Source of the DNA: DASXMX01 sp036794395
Lineage (GTDB): Bacteria > Planctomycetota > Phycisphaerae > Tepidisphaerales > Tepidisphaeraceae
NCBI GenBank assembly: GCA_036794395.1
Contig: DAIRGS010000329.1
Location: 1-7,899 of the forward strand
Length of the DNA: 7,899 nucleotides
Direction: 5' to 3'
Under the pieces are notes generated by a model, which worked only from the letters and a program-made list of their open reading frames with translations, was not told the origin of the DNA and searched no databases. Shown here in pieces: positions 1-4,920 of this stretch (within the stretch, counting starts at the first letter, position 1; each line of letters begins with the position of its first letter). Position numbers and translations under genes: made by a program.

Positions 1-51
1 ATTGATCCCTACGCCGCTCGTGCACAAAGGTGCGGCGGAGGCGGTAAACAA

Positions 52-660
52 TTACTCCCGGTCTACGCCCAAGCCGCCACCGTAAAGATACCCCAAGCAA
101 CACATGGCCACCCTATCTCCGGATAGCGAATCTCGCTGAGCGATCTGAAATGCATTGGAATACAGCTTCCTCGACTGATCAAAGTCTTTCTTAACTCCTT
201 GTCCTTTGGCGTAGCAGTCGGCGAGCGCGGCCAGTCCGACAGAGGCGCCAGCGGCGGCTTCTCGCTGAAACCATTGCAAAGCCACCATGCAGTCCCGTGC
301 AACCCCGAATCTGCCGTCGCGATACATGTATCCCAAGCGATGCATCGCTCGCGTGCTGCCGGCTTGGGCAGCCTTCTCCAGCCAGTGCAAAGCTGTGGAT
401 CGTTCCAACTGTACAAACTTGGCCCCCTGGTAGTCGATAGCTACCTCATACATCGCTTGAGCGTCTCCATCGTTCGCCTTGCGCAAAAGCTGATTGTGGG
501 CCGCCTGCCGCTGGGTACTCAAATTACAGCCGGCAGACATCGCAATGGCAGCGGGAACGAACAAAAGCGATGCAACCATCCACCGCTTGATTATCTTCTT
601 CTCTTGGCGCTTGCTCTCGGGCTTGTGTAATGCACTACCCGCAAGAAAATGTCTAGGCAT
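52..660 (-). CDS. Sel1-repeat protein, probably exported (possible lipoprotein)
   Basis: From the ATG at 660 the product has 202 residues. A basic stretch (residues 18-26) precedes a hydrophobic segment (28-44) ending in SAGC, so it may be a signal peptide with Cys45 as a weak lipobox (Ser at -3 is atypical). Three full Sel1-like repeats follow at about 64-99, 101-137 and 138-173, each with the A-x-x-x-L-G-x-x-Y...G...D...A...W pattern. A fourth begins at 181 and stops after GLGVDRE, before the second helix. Sel1 repeats form alpha-solenoids for protein-protein contacts, so a scaffold or regulatory role at the envelope is likely, partner unknown. The start at 660 is preferred to a GTG at 708 because GGAG (670-673) lies 9 bases upstream. 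A -10-like TACAAT lies at 725-730. The C-terminus looks short by half a repeat, and the other frames downstream do not continue the repeat. Confidence 0.85.
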   Translation of the reverse strand: MPRHFLAGSALHKPESKRQEKKIIKRWMVASLLFVPAAIAMSAGCNLSTQRQAAHNQLLRKANDGDAQAMYEVAIDYQGAKFVQLERSTALHWLEKAAQAGSTRAMHRLGYMYRDGRFGVARDCMVALQWFQREAAAGASVGLAALADCYAKGQGVKKDFDQSRKLYSNAFQIAQRDSLSGDRVAMCCLGYLYGGGLGVDRE

Positions 661-682
661 ATCGATTCGCTCCGCCGAAATG

Positions 683-832
683 CTAGGCCGTGCCACCAAG
701 TTTCCCACTACTGCTGGTGCGCCAATTGTACATTATTCCCGCATCGTTTTGCATTGGGCGGCGAGCGTTTCGGCAAGCGGCCTCAACGATTCCGACGACG
801 ATAAGAAGTTCAAATAGAGTAAAAATTGCCAT
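683..832 (-). CDS. Possible 49-residue membrane micro-protein with prepilin-like N-terminus
   Basis: An ATG at 830-832 opens a 49-codon frame ending in TAG at 683-685, 22 bp before the Sel1 gene start on the same strand. Its N-terminus contains FTLFELLIVVGIV, which resembles the conserved start of type IV prepilins and pseudopilins (F-T-L-x-E-L-L plus hydrophobic run), but the residue before F is Ile rather than Gly and there is no basic leader. The rest (RNARRP, then a polar tail with NW) resembles nothing I recognise. There is no Shine-Dalgarno sequence, an in-frame TAA lies 9 bases upstream, and third-position base use is not strongly biased. It may be a real small membrane protein co-transcribed with the Sel1 gene, a remnant of a pilin gene, or chance. 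Confidence 0.25.
   Translation of the reverse strand: MAIFTLFELLIVVGIVEAACRNARRPMQNDAGIMYNWRTSSSGKLGGTA
725..730 (-). promoter_or_regulatory. Possible -10 element (TACAAT) upstream of the Sel1 gene
   Basis: The minus strand reads TACAAT, five of six matches to the sigma-70 -10 consensus. It lies 64 bp from the preferred ATG. No convincing -35 hexamer is seen 16-18 bp further upstream, so this is a weak call. Confidence 0.3.
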
Positions 833-852
833 GAGAATTTAGGTAAACGAAG

Positions 853-884
853 AGCCCCCGGCCTGCGTGAACAGGTCAGGGGCT
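853..884. terminator. Bidirectional terminator-like hairpin
   Basis: Arms 853-865 and 872-884 pair over 13 positions around a 6-base loop. On either strand this gives 11 Watson-Crick pairs, one G-U wobble and one mismatch. It is followed by TCATTCATTT on the plus strand and CTTCGTTT on the minus strand, so the U-tract is moderate either way. On the minus strand it follows a 29-codon micro-ORF by 15 bases. Confidence 0.5.
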
Positions 885-899
885 TCATTCATTTCACCG

Positions 900-989
900 C
901 TAGTGCGTCGTCGTGGCGTACATCCTGCCGCCCGGTTTGTACCCGCTGGCCGTGGGCCATATGTACCGCTCAAGCCCGGCCTGCATCAT
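900..989 (-). CDS. Possible 29-residue micro-ORF ending at a terminator
   Basis: The minus strand has ATG ATG at 987-989 and 984-986, then an open frame to TAG at 900-902. The product is rich in Gly, Tyr and Thr (it contains ERYIWPTASGY and KPGGRMYATTTH). Nearly all third codon positions are G or C, stronger than expected of random DNA here. A G-rich tract (AAGG, then GGGCGGGG) precedes the start, and the 853-884 hairpin follows the stop closely. There is no recognisable domain. An in-frame TAA three codons before the first ATG fixes the 5' limit. It could be a micro-protein, a decayed gene end, or chance. Confidence 0.28.
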   Translation of the reverse strand: MMQAGLERYIWPTASGYKPGGRMYATTTH

Positions 990-1001
990 TCCCCGCCCTT
1001 A

Positions 1002-1022
1002 CCTTCGTGCCTACGTGCCTTT
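1002..1022 (-). repeat. Degenerate 9-bp-period repeat (GGCACGWAG type)
   Basis: On the minus strand, AAAGGCACG is followed by TAGGCACGA and then AGG, a shifted 9-bp period with GGCACG as core. Short arrays of this kind occur in spacers of some environmental bacteria. Only about two units are present. Confidence 0.35.
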
Positions 1023-1153
1023 CCTTCGTTCCACGCTGTACCCCGAAAGTAGAAGTGATTCCGCCCGGCAATATCGCTCCCATTTCACGGCAACAACTAC
1101 GATCGCAATACACGATGCCTCAGGCCCAGAGGCAGATCCGGATCAGAAATCGC

Positions 1154-1189
1154 GATGTCCTCCGAGTTCTCCGTGTTCCCTGTGGCCAA
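1154..1189 (-). repeat. Degenerate 9-bp-period repeat (GAGAACWCG type)
   Basis: The minus strand reads GGGAACACG, GAGAACTCG and GAGGACATC in succession, preceded by GGCCACA. That is three units of nine bases with conserved G-A-C positions. It matches the style of the array at 1002-1022, 130 bp away. Confidence 0.45.
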
Positions 1190-1399
1190 TCCTCTCCCGC
1201 CCCTCCCGATCTCCTCGCCACCCTGCCACAGCCCCTCCCCATTTAAGCAATTGTGCGATAAATGTCACATTCCCCTCTCCAAAAACCCGACATTTTCTGA
1301 CATTGCTACAACCCCATCGCTCCCAATCATTTAGAAACCATTTCCCGCACAATCGCCATTCCAATTGCGCGCTACTGGACATCATCTGACATCCAGCGC

Positions 1400-1459
1400 T
1401 GTTCGGTTTTGTTCGGAACTGTTCGGAACTGTTCGGAATTGTTCGGAATTGTTCGCTGC
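1400..1459. repeat. Six-unit 10-bp tandem repeat (TGTTCGGAAY)
   Basis: Six consecutive 10-bp units start at 1400, 1410, 1420, 1430, 1440 and 1450. Units 2 and 3 read TGTTCGGAAC and units 4 and 5 read TGTTCGGAAT; the outer units diverge in their last bases. Each core GTTCGGAAC is a near-palindrome, so the array presents GTTC/GAAC half-sites once per helical turn. It ends 18 bp before the U-tract of the tRNA-Asp terminator. It could be an iteron-like binding array or simple slippage expansion. Confidence 0.85.
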
Positions 1460-1477
1460 CCCCCACTCTTGAACCAC

Positions 1478-1511
1478 AAAAAAGAACCCCGACTCCAAAT
1501 GGAATCGGGGT
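1478..1511 (-). terminator. Rho-independent terminator of tRNA-Asp
   Basis: On the minus strand an 11-bp stem (arms 1501-1511 and 1486-1496, one G-U pair) closes a 4-base loop. It is followed by TTCTTTTTTG. It begins 7 bases after the mature 3' end of the tRNA. Confidence 0.88.
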
Positions 1512-1518
1512 AACCTGA

Positions 1519-1592
<74 letters not shown>

Positions 1593-1613
1593 AAGGACAA
1601 ACTGCGTCGAGGG

Positions 1614-1641
1614 AATTTAGGCCCGGCGGGCCGGTTGTCAA
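1614..1641 (-). promoter_or_regulatory. Sigma-70 promoter of tRNA-Asp
   Basis: The minus strand has a consensus -35 TTGACA (1641-1636), a 16-bp spacer, and -10 TAAATT (1619-1614). Transcription would start near 1607, about 15 bases before the tRNA. The spacer contains the GC-only palindrome GGCCCGCCGGGCC. A second small inverted repeat (CTCCC/GGGAG, 1644-1659) lies just upstream. Confidence 0.6.
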
Positions 1642-1873
1642 GTCTCCCTCGTCGGGGAGTTTACCACAATTGGGATGACGGGTTTCGGTGTGTTGGAGAT
1701 CCTGTCGCCTTATTGCGCAGGGCCATCGCATATGGTCCCTCCGACGAGAAACAGGGGAGTGCGAGGCTGGGGTGATGAAAAGGAGTCGTTTTTGGTCTCG
1801 TCGCCAAACGGCGTTTTGTTGCGCTCGCAAGCATTGAAAAACAGCTATTCGTGAGAGCAACGGCGCTTGGAAT

Positions 1874-1920
1874 TCCCCCTCACCCCAGCCCTCTCCCGGG
1901 GGGAGAGGGGGCAAGAGGGC
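1874..1920. repeat. REP-like GC palindrome (CCCTCTCCC/GGGAGAGGG)
   Basis: A 9-bp perfect inverted repeat (1889-1897 and 1901-1909) with a GGG loop is preceded by CCCCCTCACCCCAGC. The CCCTCACCCCAGCCCTCTCCC type of sequence is a common dispersed palindrome in bacterial spacers. It sits inside the MITE-like element and may be a nested insertion. Confidence 0.6.
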
Positions 1921-1988
1921 GCTGGTTAATCTGCGCATCAAAACCAGGACGAACACAATCCTGAAAACCCGCAGGTTTTCATCGGCCC

Positions 1989-2052
1989 AGTGCGAGGCTC
2001 CTGGCGAGCCTTGGCTCGATCGAAAAACACGGCTCGGCGGGAGCCTCGCACT
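1989..2052. repeat. Large hairpin repeat (AGTGCGAGGCTCC arms)
   Basis: Arms 1989-2010 and 2031-2052 match at 20 of 22 positions around a 20-base loop, giving a very stable cruciform or hairpin. It starts about 30 bases beyond the PfkB stop codon and has no U-tract, so on the minus strand it may act as an mRNA 3' barrier rather than an intrinsic terminator. Its right arm overlaps the right end of the MITE-like element, and a further AGTGCGAGGCT copy lies at 1758-1768. Confidence 0.75.
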
Positions 2053-2082
2053 CCCGCCCTGCGCATATGCGATCGCCCTGCA

Positions 2083-3210
2083 TTATTGCGGGGCCGGGAG
2101 GTTGGTGATGAAGTCGGACAGTTCCTGGCTTGTGGGGCTCTCGGCAGTGCGGACGTAGTAGCCGCTGGTTGCGACGCCGGTGCAGAGGCTTTCTTCGAGG
2201 GTGAAGCCGAGGGTGCGGCCCAGGCAGAAGCCGGCGTTGAAGTGGTCGCCGGCACCGGTGCTGATCTTGGGCTGGAGGATGAACGGGCCGAAGAATGTGG
2301 CGACGCTGTCGAGCGTTGCCGCGGCGGCGGCGCGGCGGGGATGAACGACCACGCAGGAGATTTCGAGCTTTTTGCGGATGGCGCTGGCGGTGGCTTCGAT
2401 CGCGGCTTCGGGGTCGCTGGGAACGGGGATGCCCAGGACATCGCAGATTTCGCCGGCCTCTTTGAGGTTGAGGCCGAGGATCACATCGACTTGTTTTTCG
2501 AATCTGGTGAGCAGTTCCATCGCGTGGCGGATATCGGCGTGATTGCGCTTTTCGGGATCGGCCAGGTCCACAAAAAACGTACGGCTGCCGCCCTGGCGGT
2601 TGGGGATGCCGCGTTCCAGCAGCATTTCCCAGATCTGGCTCATATAGGGGAGCATGGTCCAATTCACCATCGCGATGAGTTTGGCGTCTTGAACGAGCGT
2701 TTTGAGTTTATCTTCGCCGCCGACGCGTGTGACCATGTTGGGCCAGTTGACGTCGTTCATCGCGGTGATTTTGCCGAGCATGAGCTTGCCGTCATCGAAT
2801 TCGAGGGCATCGGTATGGCCCGGCTCGCCAATGCTGATCGCGTGGGAACGCTTGGCGAAATCCTGGAAGACGGGATGAACGTTCGGGTAACCGAGATTGC
2901 CGACGTAAGTGACATTGATGCCGGCACTGGCCAGCGCGTTGGCCATGATGGGGCCGTTGCCGCCGAGTTTCATCTGCTTGACGATCAGCTCGTAGTTGCT
3001 GGATTTGCCGGCGGCGTTGCTGATCTTGGCGCCAAGCGCCGCGATGGTGCGGATGGGGTCGAAGCGTTCGAAGTCGTGGCGCTTGTCGACGACTGCGATG
3101 ATCTCATCCACGAATCCGTCGAAGCCGACCATCGATTTGACCGAGGCCAGCGTCGGGGCGGCGGCCAGGAGCTTCTGGGCTGTCTGCCGGCAAATCTGCT
3201 CGCGAGACAT
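2083..3210 (-). CDS. PfkB-family carbohydrate kinase
   Basis: The product has 375 residues and belongs to the ribokinase/PfkB fold, which transfers phosphate from ATP to a sugar or nucleoside hydroxyl in the cytoplasm. The substrate-side signature KLGGNGPIMANALASAG is at 81-97. The second PfkB signature, STGAGDHFNAGF, is at 317-328, with Asp322 the expected catalytic base and GAG the anion hole. The GFDGFVDEI segment at 29-37 is a substrate-binding Asp region. At 375 residues it is longer than typical ribokinases (about 310), with extra N-terminal sequence. The ATG at 3210 has AAGGA (3221-3225) 10 bases upstream. Substrate cannot be assigned, so no gene symbol is given. The stop codon lies inside the direct repeat flanking the MITE-like element. 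The divergent spacing from GT2 (110 bp with repeats) argues for separate transcription. Confidence 0.92.
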   Translation of the reverse strand: MSREQICRQTAQKLLAAAPTLASVKSMVGFDGFVDEIIAVVDKRHDFERFDPIRTIAALGAKISNAAGKSSNYELIVKQMKLGGNGPIMANALASAGINVTYVGNLGYPNVHPVFQDFAKRSHAISIGEPGHTDALEFDDGKLMLGKITAMNDVNWPNMVTRVGGEDKLKTLVQDAKLIAMVNWTMLPYMSQIWEMLLERGIPNRQGGSRTFFVDLADPEKRNHADIRHAMELLTRFEKQVDVILGLNLKEAGEICDVLGIPVPSDPEAAIEATASAIRKKLEISCVVVHPRRAAAAATLDSVATFFGPFILQPKISTGAGDHFNAGFCLGRTLGFTLEESLCTGVATSGYYVRTAESPTSQELSDFITNLPAPQ

Positions 3211-3260
3211 GGGGTGGGTGTCCTTTCAGGAATCGGATCGATGTTTGGTATTTTGGCAAG

Positions 3261-3304
3261 TGAAACGTAAAACGTGCAACCTGAAACGTAAAACGTAAAG
3301 CGTA
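3261..3304. repeat. Heptad repeats (AAACGTA) upstream of the kinase
   Basis: The 15-mer TGAAACGTAAAACGT occurs twice (3261-3275 and 3282-3296). AAACGTA heptads run on as 3284-3290, 3291-3297 and the variant AAGCGTA (3298-3304). The array occupies the 110-bp spacer between the GT2 stop and the kinase start, where the kinase promoter would be expected. Confidence 0.7.
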
Positions 3305-3320
3305 AAGAAGGACGGGCTCA

Positions 3321-4064
3321 TTAACCTGGGGCGGGGTCGCCTGGTTTGTGCGCCTCGGTGACCTCGTATCGGATGTAACGATTCTTCATCCAGCGCACGG
3401 CCAACAGGTCGACGAAAGCTCGCCAGGCGCGGTTGCGCAGGCCGTACTTGGCGGTGCCGGCAAATCGAGCGGAATGCTTAACAGGTTCTTCACGGACGGT
3501 GTAGCCGCGCATTTTGACCAACGTCGGCATGAAGCGATGCATGCCTTTGTAAAGTTGAAGGCCGTCGAGGCAGTGCCGACGATAGAGCTTGAGGCTGCAC
3601 GCCGAGTCGCGGATGTCTTCCTGGCTGATCCAGTTCCGGATGTAATTGGCGATTTTGGACTGCATTCGGCGCATCCAGGTGTCGTTGCGCTTCTGGCGCC
3701 AGCCGGCGATCATGTCATAGCCGTCAAGGAGCGGGAGCAGGCGCGGGAGTTCTTCGGGGTCGTTTTGGAGATCAGCGTCGATGGTGGCGATGACTTCGCC
3801 CTGGGCCGCCTTAAAGCCGGCATCAAACGCCGCCGACTGGCCATGGTTGCCGGTTAATCGCAAGACGCGGAGCCATGGATAGAGGGTCATGGCATCGTTA
3901 AGGAGTTTCGGCGTCTGATCGGTGCTGCCATCGTCAACGATGATGACTTCAAACGGTTTGCCGGTTTGCGCAAGGGAATCGCCGACGCGGCTCAAAAGAG
4001 TCTCGACGTTCTCCTGCTCGTTATAAGCGGGGATCACCAGGGACAGATAAGGTTTGTCGGCCAT
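3321..4064 (-). CDS. Family 2 glycosyltransferase, DPM1-like (polyprenyl-phosphate type)
   Basis: This 247-residue GT-A enzyme would transfer a sugar from a nucleotide donor, probably onto a polyprenyl-phosphate carrier on the cytoplasmic face of the membrane. Residues 7-17 (LSLVIPAYNEQ) form the first nucleotide-binding strand, and VDDGSTD is at 43-49. The metal-binding DxD region is DADLQNDPE at 96-104 (Asp96, Asp98). RDSACSLKLYRR (152-163) and GTAKYGLRNR (203-212) match the acceptor half of DPM1/ArnC-like enzymes. No C-terminal membrane helices are present, only an amphipathic stretch around 214-231, unlike the longer ArnC/GtrB types. The gene starts 21 bp after the PAP2 stop on the same strand, without a Shine-Dalgarno sequence, so the two are probably one operon. 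Sugar and acceptor are unknown. Confidence 0.92.
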   Translation of the reverse strand: MADKPYLSLVIPAYNEQENVETLLSRVGDSLAQTGKPFEVIIVDDGSTDQTPKLLNDAMTLYPWLRVLRLTGNHGQSAAFDAGFKAAQGEVIATIDADLQNDPEELPRLLPLLDGYDMIAGWRQKRNDTWMRRMQSKIANYIRNWISQEDIRDSACSLKLYRRHCLDGLQLYKGMHRFMPTLVKMRGYTVREEPVKHSARFAGTAKYGLRNRAWRAFVDLLAVRWMKNRYIRYEVTEAHKPGDPAPG

Positions 4065-4085
4065 TGGCGATGGGGATTCTACGAT

Positions 4086-4793
4086 TCACTCGGCCAGTTG
4101 CGAGTTTTCCGGAGCGGCACGTGGATTTGAAACTTCAAATCCGTGCGATTCGGGAACTGAAAAGATTTTCTTTGAAATCAGCACCGCCGTAAGCGCGCAC
4201 AAAACGCCCAGGCCTGCTCCGGCGACCACATCGCTGACATAATGGGCGTTTTCCAGCACGCGTTCGACTGAGACGAGTACGGCCCATGCAAAAAATGCCG
4301 CTGTCCATTGTGGAATCGCAACTGCCATACACGCGGCAGCAGCGAAAGCCATCGTGGCGTCGCCGGATGGAAATGCCAGGCCGCTCACGGACTTGAAAAG
4401 CCCGCTGATGCCATTGATGAACGGATGGAATGTGAAAGGCGCCAGTTCGATCACCGGCCGACGGCGCCCCACCATCCACTTGATCACCAGATATGTCACA
4501 CCCACGAGCGGGCCACTCAGCAGTATCGGCGCTGCGGCGATCCAGCGCTTCCGGTGAAACAGCCCGATTACAATTCCAACGGGCAGCACAAAGCCGTAAT
4601 TGCCAGGCAGACGAACGATTTTTGTCAGCCAAATTGGGTGATTTCCCGAGCGGTGAGCGATTGAGGTTCGCTGGTCCAGAGGGCGGTTTTCCTGGACCCA
4701 TTGTGCGACGGGCCGATCGATGGTCATCGCGAGTGCGATTGCGCCCAGCCAGAGCACGAATAGAATCCAGACGCGGGGGCGGGAGATCGTCAT
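4086..4793 (-). CDS. PAP2-family membrane phosphatase with variant PSGD motif
   Basis: The 235-residue product is an integral membrane protein with about six hydrophobic segments (near 9-26, 66-79, 86-104, 138-158, 163-176 and 189-207). The PAP2 signature is present: K105-x6-R112-P113, then PSGD at 142-145, then R178-x5-H184-x3-D188. Residue His184 would be the phosphoenzyme nucleophile. PAP2 enzymes remove phosphate from lipid phosphates such as undecaprenyl pyrophosphate or phosphatidic acid. The second motif is PSGD instead of the usual PSGH, so the general acid histidine is replaced by Asp145, and Glu177 replaces the Ser before Arg178. It leads an apparent operon with GT2 and is divergent from the acyltransferase. 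A lipid-carrier or glycolipid phosphatase role is the natural inference; altered chemistry or inactivity is possible. Confidence 0.88.
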   Translation of the reverse strand: MTISRPRVWILFVLWLGAIALAMTIDRPVAQWVQENRPLDQRTSIAHRSGNHPIWLTKIVRLPGNYGFVLPVGIVIGLFHRKRWIAAAPILLSGPLVGVTYLVIKWMVGRRRPVIELAPFTFHPFINGISGLFKSVSGLAFPSGDATMAFAAAACMAVAIPQWTAAFFAWAVLVSVERVLENAHYVSDVVAGAGLGVLCALTAVLISKKIFSVPESHGFEVSNPRAAPENSQLAE

Positions 4794-4877
4794 CAGCGGG
4801 TGCGATCTTCAGGGTCGCTGTCGCGAAGTCAAGCTGTCCGACGTGCTGGAGTGCGAGGTGGGTAAAGTGGTTGGCTG

Positions 4878-4906
4878 TTGTCAAGCGGGAGATATTCCCG
4901 CATATT
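4878..4906 (+). promoter_or_regulatory. Promoter of the acyltransferase gene with a palindromic spacer
   Basis: TTGTCA (4878-4883) and CATATT (4901-4906) are 17 bp apart, a fair sigma-70 pair. The spacer is almost wholly the perfect inverted repeat GCGGGA-GATAT-TCCCGC (4885-4901), an operator-like position. Predicted transcription starts near 4913, only about 8 bases before the ATG. The minus strand reads TTGACA over 4884-4879, a consensus -35 that could serve the divergent PAP2 gene, though no good -10 follows. Confidence 0.42.
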
Positions 4907-4920
4907 GGTGAATCTACGGT

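Larger units (their letters stand above)
990..1477. other. Long intergenic stretch, repeat-rich, no confident gene
   Basis: No frame here looks like a gene: the longest translations are proline- or serine-rich and low in complexity. The stretch holds degenerate 9-bp-period repeats (1002-1022 and 1154-1189), a small hairpin (1116-1134; TGCCTC/GAGGCA), a pyrimidine-rich tract on the plus strand (about 1190-1240), an imperfect hairpin (1375-1396), and the 10-bp tandem array at 1400-1459. It has the character of a decayed, repeat-accumulating spacer. Confidence 0.6.
1717..2081. mobile_element. MITE-like 365-bp element flanked by a direct repeat
   Basis: The ends are inverted copies of GCAGGGCSATCGCATATG (1717-1734 and 2064-2081, 17 of 18 bases). 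A second inverted block, GGGAGTGCGAGGCT, is identical in both arms (1755-1768 and 2042-2055). Outside the ends lies a direct repeat: TTATTGC at 1710-1716 and 2083-2089 (TTATTGCG at 1710-1717 and 2083-2090 if the boundary shifts by one base). This is what a target duplication leaves. No transposase frame fits inside, so the element would be non-autonomous. It also contains two palindromic repeats annotated separately. The right flanking copy includes the stop codon of the PfkB kinase gene, so the element inserted exactly at that gene's end and left a stop on both sides. Transposon family unknown. Confidence 0.65.

Noticed and set aside
913..1389. 158-codon plus-strand frame in the long spacer
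   Set aside because: The translation is low in complexity (Pro, Ser, His, Arg), overlaps the repeat arrays and shows no coding bias.
1400..1459. LexA/SOS box or heat-shock element within the GTTC/GAAC array
   Set aside because: The spacing between GAAC and GTTC is one base, not the four of a Gram-positive LexA box, and TTC-G-GAA does not match a heat-shock element.
1400..1459. CRISPR array
   Set aside because: The units are contiguous 10-mers without spacers and no cas gene is present.
1990..3270. 426-codon plus-strand open frame opposite the PfkB gene, longer than the kinase itself
   Set aside because: It is antisense to a clear kinase with intact motifs. Its translation is Gly/Ala/Asp-rich with no domain, typical of the mirror frame of a high-GC3 gene.
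4848..4858. GGAGTGCGAGG, similar to the AGTGCGAGGCT repeat near 1758 and 1989
   Set aside because: Only about ten bases are shared and no hairpin partner is nearby, so chance is the simplest explanation.
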